DNA of 64,000 bases from UBA668 sp038234785 (GTDB lineage Bacteria; Actinomycetota; Acidimicrobiia; Acidimicrobiales; Ilumatobacteraceae). The notes beneath the pieces were generated by a model, which worked only from the letters and a program-made list of their open reading frames with translations, made no database searches and was not told the origin of the DNA. Every line of letters starts with the position of its first letter. Within the stretch, counting starts at the first letter, position 1. The DNA lies in assembly GCA_038234785.1 (NCBI GenBank), contig JBBQTC010000004.1:1-64000 (forward strand), written 5' to 3'. Below, piece after piece: positions 33,926-43,341 of this stretch. The translations under genes were made by a program, and so were the position numbers.

Positions 33926-34981
33926 TCAGTTCTCCTCGGTGGGGATACGAAGTGTGAACGTGCTGCCTTCGCCCTCGCGCGATCGCACCGCCACGTCACC
34001 ACCATGGTTGGTGGCGATGTGGCGCACGATGGCCAGGCCGAGTCCGGTACCGCCTGTCTCGCGGCTGCGCGCCCGGTCAACGCGGTAGAACCGCTCGAAG
34101 ATCCGGTCCAGGTCACGTGCGGGGATGCCCACACCCTCGTCGGCGATGCAGATCTCGATCGAGCCGTTGCGCATGAGGGCGTTGATCCGAACCACGCCAC
34201 CGCGATTGCTGTACTTGACCGCGTTGTCGATGAGGTTGCTCACCGCCGACACGAGTTGCAGTCGATTGCCCCGGACGGTCAGATCGTCGATCTCGGCGAC
34301 CCGCACGACGACACCGAAGCTTTCTGCGGTCAGTCGGTGGCGGGCCGCTGCCTCGCGCAGCACCGCCTTGATGCTGACGTCCTCCTGCTCACCCTGTCCG
34401 CCCAGTTCGATGCGCGACAACTCCAGCAGATCGTCGATCGTGCCGGCCGCGCGATGCGCCTCTTCGACCATTTTCAGCGCCAGCCGCCGGTTCACATCGA
34501 CGTCGTCGCTGTCCGCCAGCGTCTCGGCGAGCAGTGCCAGCGCACCGACGGGTGTCTTCAGTTCGTGGCTGATGTTGGACACGAAATCGGTACGCACCGA
34601 ATCCAACCGCGCACGCTCGCTGAGGTCGTCGATCGCCGCGAGGGCACCGCCGTCGGCCAACGGTGCGGCACGAACCGACAGCACGCGAGGAGGCGGTCCG
34701 AACAGGCCGACACGCTCCTGCGTTTCCTCCCCACGCAGCGCCGCGGCAATGAGTCGATCGACGACCTCCTTGAGCAACACCTCGGCGTGCCCGCCCACGG
34801 CGGCCACCTTGTTGCGCAGGACCACGTTGCCGCGCTGATCGACGAGCACGAGTCCAACCGGTACAGCGTCCAGCGCCGTGCGCAATCGAGTGCTCTCCTC
34901 GGCCGCCGTCTGCCCGACGCGAAGGGCGTCGGCAAGTTCCTGCCGCAGGCGACTCTCGTCGGTGCGGGAGAATCTGCTCAC
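33926..34981 (-). CDS. senX3: SenX3-type sensor histidine kinase without membrane helices
   Basis: A 351-residue kinase partner of RegX3. Residues 8-35 may form a coiled coil, 35-115 a PAS-like domain (ALDAVPVGLVLVDQRGNVVLRN), then a dimerisation domain with the phospho-acceptor His139 in VSNISHELKTPVGAL, and an ATPase domain with NLIDNAVKYS, ADEGVGIP and GTGLGLAIV. Mycobacterial SenX3 has two N-terminal membrane helices; none is visible here. The first hydrophobic run is the PAS strand. It must be cytoplasmic and may sense through the Pst-PhoU complex. The start is GTG, overlapping the phoU stop as GTGA. Confidence 0.88.
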   Translation of the reverse strand: MSRFSRTDESRLRQELADALRVGQTAAEESTRLRTALDAVPVGLVLVDQRGNVVLRNKVAAVGGHAEVLLKEVVDRLIAAALRGEETQERVGLFGPPPRVLSVRAAPLADGGALAAIDDLSERARLDSVRTDFVSNISHELKTPVGALALLAETLADSDDVDVNRRLALKMVEEAHRAAGTIDDLLELSRIELGGQGEQEDVSIKAVLREAAARHRLTAESFGVVVRVAEIDDLTVRGNRLQLVSAVSNLIDNAVKYSNRGGVVRINALMRNGSIEICIADEGVGIPARDLDRIFERFYRVDRARSRETGGTGLGLAIVRHIATNHGGDVAVRSREGEGSTFTLRIPTEEN

Positions 34982-35720
34982 GTCGCCTCGTCCGCTCCAG
35001 CTGTCGGCCTCGGGACCTCCAGATCCGCCGGATCGATGACGACCTTCGGACGGTTCGGCTTGGAGTGGTCCGGCACCTTGCCGGTGACGATGTACAGCAC
35101 CCGCTCGGCCATGTTCACCGCGTGGTCGCCGATCCGCTCATAGAAGCGGGCGACCATCGCCAGTTGGACGGCCACCTGGAGGTCGACGTTGCCGTCCGCC
35201 TGGCTCTCGAAGATGGCGCTGATGAACTGCTTGTGGAGTGCGTCGAGATACGCGTCCATGTCGTCGACCGCGGCTGCCTTGGCGGCATCGTTCTCCTGGA
35301 ACGCCTCGATGGCAGCGAGGTACAGCGCTTGGGCCTGCTCGCCCATCCGGCCGATGATGCCGCGAAGCTTCGGGTCCAGATCGTGGCCGTAGATGCGCCG
35401 AGCCGCCTTGCAGATGTTGCAGACGAGGTCGCCACTGCGTTCGATCTCGGCGATCATCTTCAGCAGCGCAAGCACCTGGCGGAGTTCGCTCGCCACCGGA
35501 GCCTGCAGGGCGAGGATCTGGATGCAGTGCTCTTCGACCTCGACCGCGAGCGCGTCGATCTCGGCGTCGCCGCGGATGATGTACTCGGCGCCCTCGAGGT
35601 CGCCGTCGAGCAACACCGACGTCGCCCGCGGCACGAGCTCGGCGACGCGAGCGGCGAGCAGCGCCAGCTCGTTGCGGGCCTGCTCGAGACTCTGGTGGTA
35701 CTTGGTGCGGAGCTCGTCCA

Positions 35721-35721
<1 letters not shown>
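34978..35721 (-). CDS. phoU: Phosphate transport regulator PhoU
   Basis: A 247-residue all-helical protein with two repeats of three-helix bundles. It shows the metal-site motifs EIERSGDLVCNICK (first repeat) and FYERIGDHAVNMAE (second repeat), as in PhoU that couples PstB to the sensor kinase and signals phosphate sufficiency. A tail of about 35 residues (VPDHSKPNRPKVVIDP) is longer than in E. coli. Its ATG overlaps the pstB stop (TGATG) and its stop overlaps the senX3 start, so transporter, PhoU and kinase are translationally linked. Confidence 0.93.
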
Positions 35722-36560
<839 letters not shown>

Positions 36561-36592
36561 GGTGACCTCCTGGATGGGGAAACGGCTGAGGC

Positions 36593-37498
36593 TCATCCTC
36601 GCCGCCGCTGGAATCGGTTGGCCACCATACGGGCGACCACGGTGAAGATGAAGGTGATGGCGACGAGGGTGAGGGCGGCCCCCCATCCTCGCTCCTGCGG
36701 GCCAGGGAGCACCTGGGTGGCGTTGCGGAAGATCTGGTACGAGAGCGTGGTGTTCGGCCCGGAGAGCACGTTCCAGTTGGACTTGGACACGATGCCGATG
36801 GTGAACAGCAATGGTGCAGTCTCACCCGCGGCACGAGCGACGGCAAGCAGACTGCCGCTCACGACGCCCGGGAGGGCGGTCGGGAGGACGACCGTTGCAA
36901 TGGTTCGACCCTTGCGAGTACCGAGCGCGTAGCTGGCCTCACGGAGGTGATCCGGGACCAGGCGCAGCATCTCCTCGGTCGAACGGATCACGACCGGCAG
37001 CATCAAGCAGGCCAACGCCAGCGCGCCGCCGAGACCGGAGAGGCCGAAGCGCAGCGTGAAGATCACGTAGACGAACAGACCCATGACGATGGACGGGACA
37101 CCGGTCATCACGATCGCGAGGAAGCGAACGACCCGCGCCGTGCGCGACTGCTTGCCGTACTCGTTGAGGTAGATGGCACCGAGGATGCCCAAGGGAATCG
37201 CCAACGCCGACGCGGCAGCGGTGATGACGACGGTGCCGACCACGGCCGGCGCCATGCCGGGACCCTTCTGACGGGTCCGGATGGGGATGTCCTCGGTGAA
37301 CCACTTGGGGAAGTCGCGGAACACGACGCCGGCGCCCTTGGCCAGGACGGTTCCGATCACCAGCACCAACGGCACCAGGATGATCAGGAACGACAGGAAC
37401 ATCAGCGCCACCATGATCAGGCTCTTGGTGGACCGCCAGGTGCGCTTGGTCTCCAGTTGCGGCCGCTCGGTGGGCGTGTCGACGATCGTTGCGCTCAC
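36593..37498 (-). CDS. pstA: Phosphate ABC transporter permease PstA
   Basis: A 301-residue permease with six membrane helices; the first is at about 28-50. The EAA loop that contacts PstB is LREASYALGTRKGRTIATVVLPTALPGV. It overlaps pstC by four bases and precedes pstB by 32 bases. Confidence 0.94.
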   Translation of the reverse strand: MSATIVDTPTERPQLETKRTWRSTKSLIMVALMFLSFLIILVPLVLVIGTVLAKGAGVVFRDFPKWFTEDIPIRTRQKGPGMAPAVVGTVVITAAASALAIPLGILGAIYLNEYGKQSRTARVVRFLAIVMTGVPSIVMGLFVYVIFTLRFGLSGLGGALALACLMLPVVIRSTEEMLRLVPDHLREASYALGTRKGRTIATVVLPTALPGVVSGSLLAVARAAGETAPLLFTIGIVSKSNWNVLSGPNTTLSYQIFRNATQVLPGPQERGWGAALTLVAITFIFTVVARMVANRFQRRRG

Positions 37499-38487
37499 AG
37501 CGTGCCCCGCGTCTTCTTCATCGATCGGTTGACGACGCTCGTCGCGACCATGTTGACCACGATGGTCATCACGAACAACGTCATGGCCATCGCGATGAGC
37601 GCCGACTTCTTCAGCGCATCGGCCTCACCCCACTCGGCCGTGATGGCGGCCGGCATGGAGTTGCCCGAGGTGAGTGCATTCAGCGTGATCTGTCCGGTGG
37701 CGCTGCCGATGACGAGCGCAACGGCGATGGTCTCGCCCATCGCTCGACCGAGGCCGAGCATCACCGCGCCCACCAAACCGCCCTTTGAGTGGGGAAGCAC
37801 GGCGCCGCTGATCATCTCCCACCGGGTCGCACCCAGTGCGAGCGCCGCCTCCTTCTCGAACTGCGGCGTGGTCTCGACCACCTCGCGGGCGAGCGACACG
37901 ATGATCGGGGTGATCATGACGGCGAGGATGATGCCGGCCGTGAAGAACGATCGACCCTGCGGGTTCGGGCCGAAGATCGTCCCGAGAATCGGCCATCCGT
38001 CGAACCTCCGCGACAGCCAACCGTACAAACCGACGATGTTGGGCGCCAGCACGAGGATGCCCCACAGACCGAAGACGACCGACGGCACCACGGCCAGCAG
38101 GTCGATCACGTAGATCATCGCCCGCTTGAGCCATCGAGGCGCCACCTCGGTGATGTAGAGCGCGATCCCGAGGCTCACGGGAACGGCGAGGAGCAGCGCG
38201 ATCACCGAGGTGTAGACGGTGCCCCAGATGAACGAGAGGATTCCGTAGAACTGCTCGGGCGGGTTCCACCTTCGGCTCGTGAAGAAGTCGAGGCCCATGT
38301 GACGCAGCGCCTCGGTGCTGCGACTCGCCATCGTGTAGGTGATCAGGCCGAGCACGACGAGCACCATCGTCGCGGCGGCGTATGCAAGACCCTTGAACGA
38401 GCGGTCAGCGGCACCGCCCGAGCCCTCGAGCGCGTGGCTCAGGTCGGTATCGGGTTCGGTTGGTGGGGTCGTCATCTCGAGCGTCAT
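37495..38487 (-). CDS. pstC: Phosphate ABC transporter permease PstC
   Basis: A 330-residue permease with six membrane helices and a large extracytoplasmic loop (about 60-115) containing GLDFFTSRRWNPPEQFYGIL, typical of PstC. The coupling loop is EKEAALALGATRWEMISGAVLPHSKGG. It forms the membrane channel with PstA. ATG 38487 is used, and ATG 38475 is an alternative. No good ribosome site is seen, and the gene lies 84 bases behind pstS with a long hairpin between. Confidence 0.94.
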   Translation of the reverse strand: MTLEMTTPPTEPDTDLSHALEGSGGAADRSFKGLAYAAATMVLVVLGLITYTMASRSTEALRHMGLDFFTSRRWNPPEQFYGILSFIWGTVYTSVIALLLAVPVSLGIALYITEVAPRWLKRAMIYVIDLLAVVPSVVFGLWGILVLAPNIVGLYGWLSRRFDGWPILGTIFGPNPQGRSFFTAGIILAVMITPIIVSLAREVVETTPQFEKEAALALGATRWEMISGAVLPHSKGGLVGAVMLGLGRAMGETIAVALVIGSATGQITLNALTSGNSMPAAITAEWGEADALKKSALIAMAMTLFVMTIVVNMVATSVVNRSMKKTRGTL

Positions 38488-38508
38488 GGGGAGGGCACCC
38501 GCGGCAAC

Positions 38509-38558
38509 AGTACTGCCCAGGTGGCCGGCGAGTTCACGCCGACCACCCGGTCAGTACT
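38509..38558 (-). terminator. Long hairpin between pstS and pstC
   Basis: A 22-base stem (arms 38509-38530 and 38537-38558, 19 of 22 positions identical by dyad, six-base loop AGTTCA). The outer AGTACTG/CAGTACT and inner CGGCG/CGCCG pair perfectly. No T-tract. Such a structure could end part of the pstS transcripts or protect the pstS mRNA, giving more binding protein than permease. Confidence 0.6.
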
Positions 38559-38571
38559 TCGGGGGATGTGG

Positions 38572-39714
38572 TCAGCCGATCTCGAGCGTGTCGAGCTGGG
38601 CGAGCGCCTTGGTGGCCAGTTCAGCCGGCAGCGGTGCGTAGTTGACGTCACCGGCGATGGCCTGTCCATCGGTGAGGATGTAGTTCAGGAACGCCTTGAT
38701 GGCATCGCCCTTGGCGGCATCCGGCTGGACCTTGTAGATGATGATCCAGGTCGGCGAGGTGATCGGGTAGGCGGCTTCACCGTCGGCCCACAGCGGGCTG
38801 TAGGTGAGGTCGTCGTTGATCGTCGCGCCGCCGGCGGCGGCCGAGGCACCGTCGAGCGTGGGCTCGACGAACTTGCCGGCCTTGTTCTGCACGGCTGCGG
38901 TCGACAGACCAGCGTCAGTGGCGTCGGAGAGATCGACGTACCCGATGGCACCGTTGGTGGAGCTGATGATCTGTGCCACGCCACCGTTGCCTTCACCGGC
39001 CTGGGTGTCGGCAGGCCACTCGACCGTGCTGTCGGTGCCGAGCTTCCACTCGCCGGTCGCACTCGCGCCGACCGACAGTTCGAGAAACTTGGTGAAGTTG
39101 CCGGTGGTGCCGCTGGAGTCGCTGCGGTGGGCAACGGTGATCGACTGGTCGGGCAGCGTCGCGTCGGGGTTGTCGGCTGCGATGGCCGGATCGTTCCAGT
39201 TGGTGATCTCGCGCTGGAAGATCATGGCGATGGTTGCCGGGCTCAACTGCAGTGCATCGACACCGCTGAGGTTGTAGGCAACGGTGATCGGGGCGACCAC
39301 GGTCGGGAAGTAGAGGACGTCGCCGCCCTTGTAGCCGGCCTTGTCGGCATCCTTGATCAGCGAGTCGGTACCCGCCCAGTCGACGATCTGGTCGGCGAGG
39401 TCCTGCTTGCCCTTGCCCGAGCCGCCGCCGGCGTAGTTGATCGTGACGCCGGAGTTGTCGGCGGTGAAGGCTGCGATCGCCTCCTCGTTGAAGGTCTTCT
39501 GGAAGGTGGAGCCGGAGCCGTTCAGTTCGGCTTCGAGCTTCATGGCCTCCGTGGTGGGGACAGTGGTGTCGGGCACCATGGCGGTGGCGTCGGTCCCCGC
39601 TGTGGTGGTGGGGGCATCGGTGGTGCTCGACGACGAGTCGCTACCGCACGCGGCGGCGACGAGGGTCATGGAGACGAGACCGGCGAGTACGAGTCGCCGT
39701 TTGCTGTTGTTCAC
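38572..39714 (-). CDS. pstS: Phosphate-binding lipoprotein PstS
   Basis: A 380-residue secreted phosphate receptor. A signal peptide ends in VAAAC (Cys23), then a Ser/Thr-rich linker, then the PstS fold: LNGSGSTFQKTFNEEAI, AGTDSLIKDAD, the phosphate-contact HRSDSSGTTGNFTKFL and TNGAIGYVDLSDA. It is first in the pstSCAB-phoU-senX3-regX3 order. The start is GTG with AGGAG ten bases upstream. Confidence 0.94.
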   Translation of the reverse strand: MNNSKRRLVLAGLVSMTLVAAACGSDSSSSTTDAPTTTAGTDATAMVPDTTVPTTEAMKLEAELNGSGSTFQKTFNEEAIAAFTADNSGVTINYAGGGSGKGKQDLADQIVDWAGTDSLIKDADKAGYKGGDVLYFPTVVAPITVAYNLSGVDALQLSPATIAMIFQREITNWNDPAIAADNPDATLPDQSITVAHRSDSSGTTGNFTKFLELSVGASATGEWKLGTDSTVEWPADTQAGEGNGGVAQIISSTNGAIGYVDLSDATDAGLSTAAVQNKAGKFVEPTLDGASAAAGGATINDDLTYSPLWADGEAAYPITSPTWIIIYKVQPDAAKGDAIKAFLNYILTDGQAIAGDVNYAPLPAELATKALAQLDTLEIG

Positions 39715-39756
39715 GATTTTGGCTCCTGTTGGGACGTGGATGTATCAACAGGCGGC

Positions 39757-39822
39757 ACGGTAGAGAACCCAGATGACCCGAAAGCCGAGCAGGAGTGAAC
39801 GGACGATGAACGAACGGCCAAC
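39757..39822 (-). promoter_or_regulatory. PHO-box-like repeats and promoter of pstS
   Basis: On the minus strand three direct units at an 11-base period read GTTGGCC-GTTC, GTTCATC-GTCC, GTTCACT-CCTG (39822 down to 39790). This matches the GTTCACC-type PHO box bound by PhoP/RegX3-class regulators. A TACCGT hexamer (39762-39757) lies downstream as a possible -10. The repeats are just after the ppk1 stop. Confidence 0.6.
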
Positions 39823-39832
39823 AGCCGACGAA

Positions 39833-41878
39833 TCAGGCTCGTTGCCGTTCGTTCACCCACCGATGGAAGCGCTCCTGGGCGTCGCCACGTCCGAACTCGG
39901 CAGGGCCGCGGCGGTGCCACACACCATCGGCATCGAGCTCGTGGCGGACGATGTCGTCAGCCATGTCGAACTCGATCACCTGGTCCAACCAGGCGCGATG
40001 CTTCGGATGCACCACCGGCACGAGCACCTCGATGCGGCGATCGAGGTTGCGCTCCATCCAGTCGGCGCTGCCGATCAGGAACAGGGGGGCATCGTCCTCC
40101 CCGTGCTCGAAGCGAACGATGCGTGAATGCTCGAGATACCGGCCAAGGATGCTGCGGACCTTCACGTTCTCGCTGAGTCCCGGCACACCGGGGCGCAGAC
40201 AGCAGATGCCCCGGGTGATGAGGTCGATGCGGACACCCGCCTGGCTCGCCCGGTACAGCGCCTCGACCATGTCGGCGTCGGCGAGCGAGTTGAGCTTGGC
40301 GGTGATGTGACCGTCGGCGCCGAAGGTCATCTCGTGCTCGATCAGGTCGACGAGTTGGGTACGCAGCTCGCGTGGCGCGACCAGCAGCGACTGGAACTCG
40401 ACAGCCCGGCTGTAGCCGGTGAGATGGTTGAACAACTGGGTGACGTCGGCACCCACCTCGGGATCGCAGGTGAGGAACCCGACGTCCTCGTAGAGGCGGG
40501 CCGTCTTGGAGTTGTAGTTCCCGGTCCCGATGTGGCAGTAGCGACGCAACCCGTCCTCGTCCTGGCGGACCACCAGCACGCACTTGGCGTGGATCTTGAG
40601 ACCGACCAGCCCGTAGACCACGTGGACGCCTGCCCGCTCGAGCATTCGTGCCCAGCCCACGTTGGTGGCCTCGTCGAAGCGAGCCTTGAGCTCCACGAGC
40701 ACCGCGACCTGCACGCCGCGCTCGGCAGCGCGGATCAGGCTGCGAACGATCGCACTGTCGCCGCCGGCGCGGTACATCGTCATCTTGATGCTCTGCACCC
40801 GTTGGTCGTCGGCCGCCTGGGAGATGAAGTTCTCCACGCTGCTGGCGAAGCTCTCGTACGGGTGGTGGACCATCAACGCTCGCTCGCGGATCACCGAGAA
40901 GATGCTGCGGTCCTGGGCCTCGGCCCGATGGATGCGGCCGGCGGTGACGGGCGGCCACGGCGGGTCCTTGAGATCGGGCAAGTCCAGCCCGAGCAGTTGG
41001 AACATGCAGGTGAGGTCCAGCGGACCGCGGTGCTGCGACACGTCGGTCTCGTCGACATCGAGCTCGCGAACGAGGAGTTCGAGCATCTCGGGACTGATGC
41101 CTTGCTGCACCTCGAGGCGTACGGCCCGACCGAATCGACGGCGGCGCAGTTCGAGTTCGACCGCGGCCAACAGGTCGTCGGCCTCCTCGTCCTCCAGTGT
41201 CAGGTCGGCGTTCCGAGTGACGCGGAAGAACGCATGCTCCTCGACCACCATCCCCACGAACAACTGGTGCAACTGGGCGGCGATGATCTGCTCGACCGGG
41301 ACGAACCGTCGGCCGTCGGGCAACGCGACGAGCCGCGGGAACACGTTGGGCACCTTCACTCTCGCGAATCGTCGCTCGCCTGTGTCGGGGTCGCTGACCA
41401 TCGCAGCCAGGTTGAGCGCCAGGTTCGAGATGTACGGGAAGGGGTGTGCCGGATCGACCGCAAGAGGGGTGAGGACCGGGAACACCCGTTGCTCGAAGAA
41501 CGCCACCAGGTACAGGTGATCGTGGGTGGAGAGGTCGGCCCAGTCCACGACATGGACTCCCCGGTCGGCCAGCTTGGGCATGATGTCGTCGAGCGCCATC
41601 GCTTCCTGCTCACGGACGAACGTGGCCACCATTGCGCCGATCGCGTCGAGTTGCGCCTGCGGTGAGAGCCCGTCGGGCGCCTGGGTGCTGAGCCCGGCGG
41701 CGACCTGGTCCTTGAGCGCCGCCACACGCACCTGGAAGAACTCGTCGAGGTTCGCCGAGGTGATCGCGCAGAACTTGAGCCGTTCGAGGAGCGGGATGCC
41801 ACCCTCCTGCGCGAGTGACAACACCCGACGATTGAACGCAAGCCAACTCAGCTCACGGTTCAGCAATCGTTCGGACAT
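39833..41878 (-). CDS. ppk1: Polyphosphate kinase 1
   Basis: A 681-residue enzyme that makes polyphosphate from ATP, and can run in reverse. It begins LLNRELSWLAFNRRVLSLA, as PPK1 does. It has the catalytic His in GLKIHAKCVLVV (autophosphorylated), the second conserved His in RIVRFEHG, the ATP-site ELKARFDEATNVGWAR and the C-terminal IGSADWMERNLDRRIEV. Length is typical. It lies upstream of pstS on the same strand; the PHO-box-like repeats in between suggest separate control of pstS. A TAATGT seven bases before the ATG indicates a leaderless transcript. Confidence 0.96.
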   Translation of the reverse strand: MSERLLNRELSWLAFNRRVLSLAQEGGIPLLERLKFCAITSANLDEFFQVRVAALKDQVAAGLSTQAPDGLSPQAQLDAIGAMVATFVREQEAMALDDIMPKLADRGVHVVDWADLSTHDHLYLVAFFEQRVFPVLTPLAVDPAHPFPYISNLALNLAAMVSDPDTGERRFARVKVPNVFPRLVALPDGRRFVPVEQIIAAQLHQLFVGMVVEEHAFFRVTRNADLTLEDEEADDLLAAVELELRRRRFGRAVRLEVQQGISPEMLELLVRELDVDETDVSQHRGPLDLTCMFQLLGLDLPDLKDPPWPPVTAGRIHRAEAQDRSIFSVIRERALMVHHPYESFASSVENFISQAADDQRVQSIKMTMYRAGGDSAIVRSLIRAAERGVQVAVLVELKARFDEATNVGWARMLERAGVHVVYGLVGLKIHAKCVLVVRQDEDGLRRYCHIGTGNYNSKTARLYEDVGFLTCDPEVGADVTQLFNHLTGYSRAVEFQSLLVAPRELRTQLVDLIEHEMTFGADGHITAKLNSLADADMVEALYRASQAGVRIDLITRGICCLRPGVPGLSENVKVRSILGRYLEHSRIVRFEHGEDDAPLFLIGSADWMERNLDRRIEVLVPVVHPKHRAWLDQVIEFDMADDIVRHELDADGVWHRRGPAEFGRGDAQERFHRWVNERQRA

Positions 41879-41885
41879 CGCAACG

Positions 41886-41891
41886 ACATTA
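41886..41891 (-). promoter_or_regulatory. -10 hexamer of ppk1, leaderless type
   Basis: TAATGT on the minus strand, seven bases before the ATG at 41878. Confidence 0.55.
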
Positions 41892-41904
41892 TCGAGCGGG
41901 CGGA

Positions 41905-42168
41905 TCAGCCTTCGGCCTCAGGGATTCCGAGGTCCCACTCCAGGGTGATGCGCTCGCGCTCGGCGTCGCGCAGGATGCGCTCGCGGTTGCGGCGGAACTG
42001 GGGGTCATCGCGGGGCAGCAGCACCAGTCGGGCCAGCACTCGAGCGCGGAAGTCCTCGAGAATGGAGCGGTCGCCGTAGTCCCCGTAGACCTCCCAGTGG
42101 GGGGACACCGGTCCGAGATACACGATGCGTGCGTGGGCCCGCGGCGGCTCGATAACGATGTCGGTCAT
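41905..42168 (-). CDS. Small acidic/charged protein, unknown function
   Basis: An 87-residue soluble protein I do not recognise. It contains RIVYLGPVSPHWEVYGDYGDRS and then a highly charged helix region (LPRDDPQFRRNRERILRDAERERITLEW). AGGAGA lies about seven bases before the ATG, a better ribosome site than most here. A TAGACT hexamer (42228-42223, minus strand) could be its -10. Its stop lies close to the ppk1 promoter. Confidence 0.65.
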   Translation of the reverse strand: MTDIVIEPPRAHARIVYLGPVSPHWEVYGDYGDRSILEDFRARVLARLVLLPRDDPQFRRNRERILRDAERERITLEWDLGIPEAEG

Positions 42169-42460
42169 GTTGAAGTCTCCTGCCGGTTCGGCTCGCCCGT
42201 TGGTGCGGCGAGACGGCCCACGGAGTCTAGCGGGGGGTCCGCCCCGAACCGGAGGGTCCCTGCACAGAGCGATTTTTCGCCGCGCGCGCGGGAATTTCTG
42301 ACGACTCGTGGTAGACCATTTCAAGTTCGGGAACCAATACCCATCGAGCAACGTCTGTTCTCTCAGCGGTGTGGCGGTTCGTCGAACTCCTTCGGGCTCG
42401 TGCGGGCGCACACCCCCAGGCTGCGATTCCCCCATCGCGGCACACAAGGAGACGCACCAC
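42169..42460. other. Divergent intergenic region, small protein / whiB
   Basis: These 292 bases hold the candidate minus-strand -10 TAGACT (42223-42228) and the whiB ribosome site AAGGAG (42446-42451). The long stretch before whiB may be a leader of up to about 150 bases. I see a small AT-rich patch near 42277-42300 but no gene. Confidence 0.4.
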
Positions 42461-42727
42461 ATGTACACGAACACCTCTGTCCCTGACAGCGATTCCGCCA
42501 CGGCGTGGATGGCCGATGGCAACTGCCGGAACTATCCGCCGGCGGTGTTCTTCCCCAGCGATGGCGTCGGCGTGGACCGTGCGCGCAAGATCTGCAACGC
42601 CGATTGCCCCGTCGCCGCGCAGTGCCTGGAGTACGCCCTCGAGCACCGCATCGAGCACGGCGTATGGGGCGGATGCAGCGAGCGCGAGCGTCGCCGCATC
42701 CTGAAGCGTCGCAAAGTCACGACCTGA
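42461..42727 (+). CDS. WhiB-family iron-sulfur regulator, CX3C variant
   Basis: An 88-residue protein binding a [4Fe-4S] cluster with four Cys: one in DGNCRNYPP, then ICNADC-PVAAQC, a CX3C-X5-C arrangement where most WhiB proteins have CX2C-X5-C. The turn HGVWGGCSERERRRILKRRK follows, with a basic DNA-binding tail and a fifth Cys after the Gly-Gly. Relatives act as redox- or NO-sensitive partners of the principal sigma factor. The ATG at 42461 is preceded by AAGGAG. A longer frame upstream has no homology. Confidence 0.88.
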   Translation: MYTNTSVPDSDSATAWMADGNCRNYPPAVFFPSDGVGVDRARKICNADCPVAAQCLEYALEHRIEHGVWGGCSERERRRILKRRKVTT

Positions 42728-42762
42728 CGCGGGACCTGACCCACGACACGGCCTGAGACGCG

Positions 42763-42954
42763 TCAGTCGTCGTTCTTGGACTCGGCCGACTTGGCCGCTT
42801 CCTTCTGCCCGTCGGACAGGCCGTCCTTGAATTCCTTCTGGGCCTTGCCGATGTTCTTGGCCAGCTTGGGCAGTTGCGCCCCGCCGAACAGCAACAACAC
42901 GACGAGCAGGACGATGCCGATCTCGGCAGGTGAGTCGAACAATCCAGCGATCAT
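42763..42954 (-). CDS. tatA: Twin-arginine translocase subunit TatA
   Basis: A 63-residue protein with one N-terminal membrane helix (IGIVLLVVLLLFGG), the hinge QLPKLAKNIGKAQKEFKDGL and an acidic/basic tail, as in TatA. The FGGAQLP turn is standard. TatC and TatB are not in the window. ATG 42954 is chosen, seven bases after TAGTGT; GTG 42963 is an alternative. Confidence 0.9.
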   Translation of the reverse strand: MIAGLFDSPAEIGIVLLVVLLLFGGAQLPKLAKNIGKAQKEFKDGLSDGQKEAAKSAESKNDD

Positions 42955-42961
42955 GGGCGTC

Positions 42962-42967
42962 ACACTA
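42962..42967 (-). promoter_or_regulatory. -10 hexamer of tatA, leaderless type
   Basis: TAGTGT on the minus strand, seven bases before the ATG at 42954. Confidence 0.5.
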
Positions 42968-43026
42968 TCCCTGTCTCGTGGAGAATGCCCGCCACGTCGG
43001 CACGATTGCCGGTCACGGCCCGAAGG

Positions 43027-43296
43027 TCAGGCGATCGTGCGGCGAGCCGCTTGGGCGCGCTGACGGCGCAGGCGACGGCGCTCACGCTCGGACAGTCCGC
43101 CCCAGATCCCGAACTTCTCGCCGTTGACCAACGCGTATTCGAGGCAGTCGAGGCGCACCACGCAGCCGCGGCACACTTCCTTTGCTTCCCTGGTGGACGC
43201 ACCCCGTTCGGGGAAGAACAGATCGGGGTCGACCCCGAGGCAGTTCGCCTCGTCCTGCCAGTTCCCCTTCGGCTCCGTGTTCAGTTCGATGTGCAT
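43027..43296 (-). CDS. whiB2: WhiB2-type regulator
   Basis: An 89-residue WhiB protein close to WhiB/WhiB2/WhmD, which control septation and sporulation in Streptomyces and mycobacteria. The sequence NCLGVDPDLFFPERGASTREAKEVCRGC-VVRLDC, with four Cys spaced as in WhiB2, and EKFGIWGGLSERERRRLRRQR are almost diagnostic. ATG 43296 has GGGAGG eight bases upstream. A 26-base palindrome with GACAC arms lies 46-71 bases before the start. Its partner is expected to be WhiA, whose gene is not in the window. Confidence 0.92.
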   Translation of the reverse strand: MHIELNTEPKGNWQDEANCLGVDPDLFFPERGASTREAKEVCRGCVVRLDCLEYALVNGEKFGIWGGLSERERRRLRRQRAQAARRTIA

Positions 43297-43341
43297 GCGG
43301 GCGGCCTCCCTGCGCATAGGCCCGTCGAGATGTCGAGATCC

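Noticed and set aside
42725..42764. Terminator between whiB and tatA
   Set aside because: TGACGCG and CGCGTCA can pair but leave a loop of more than 20 bases and no T-run, so support is weak.
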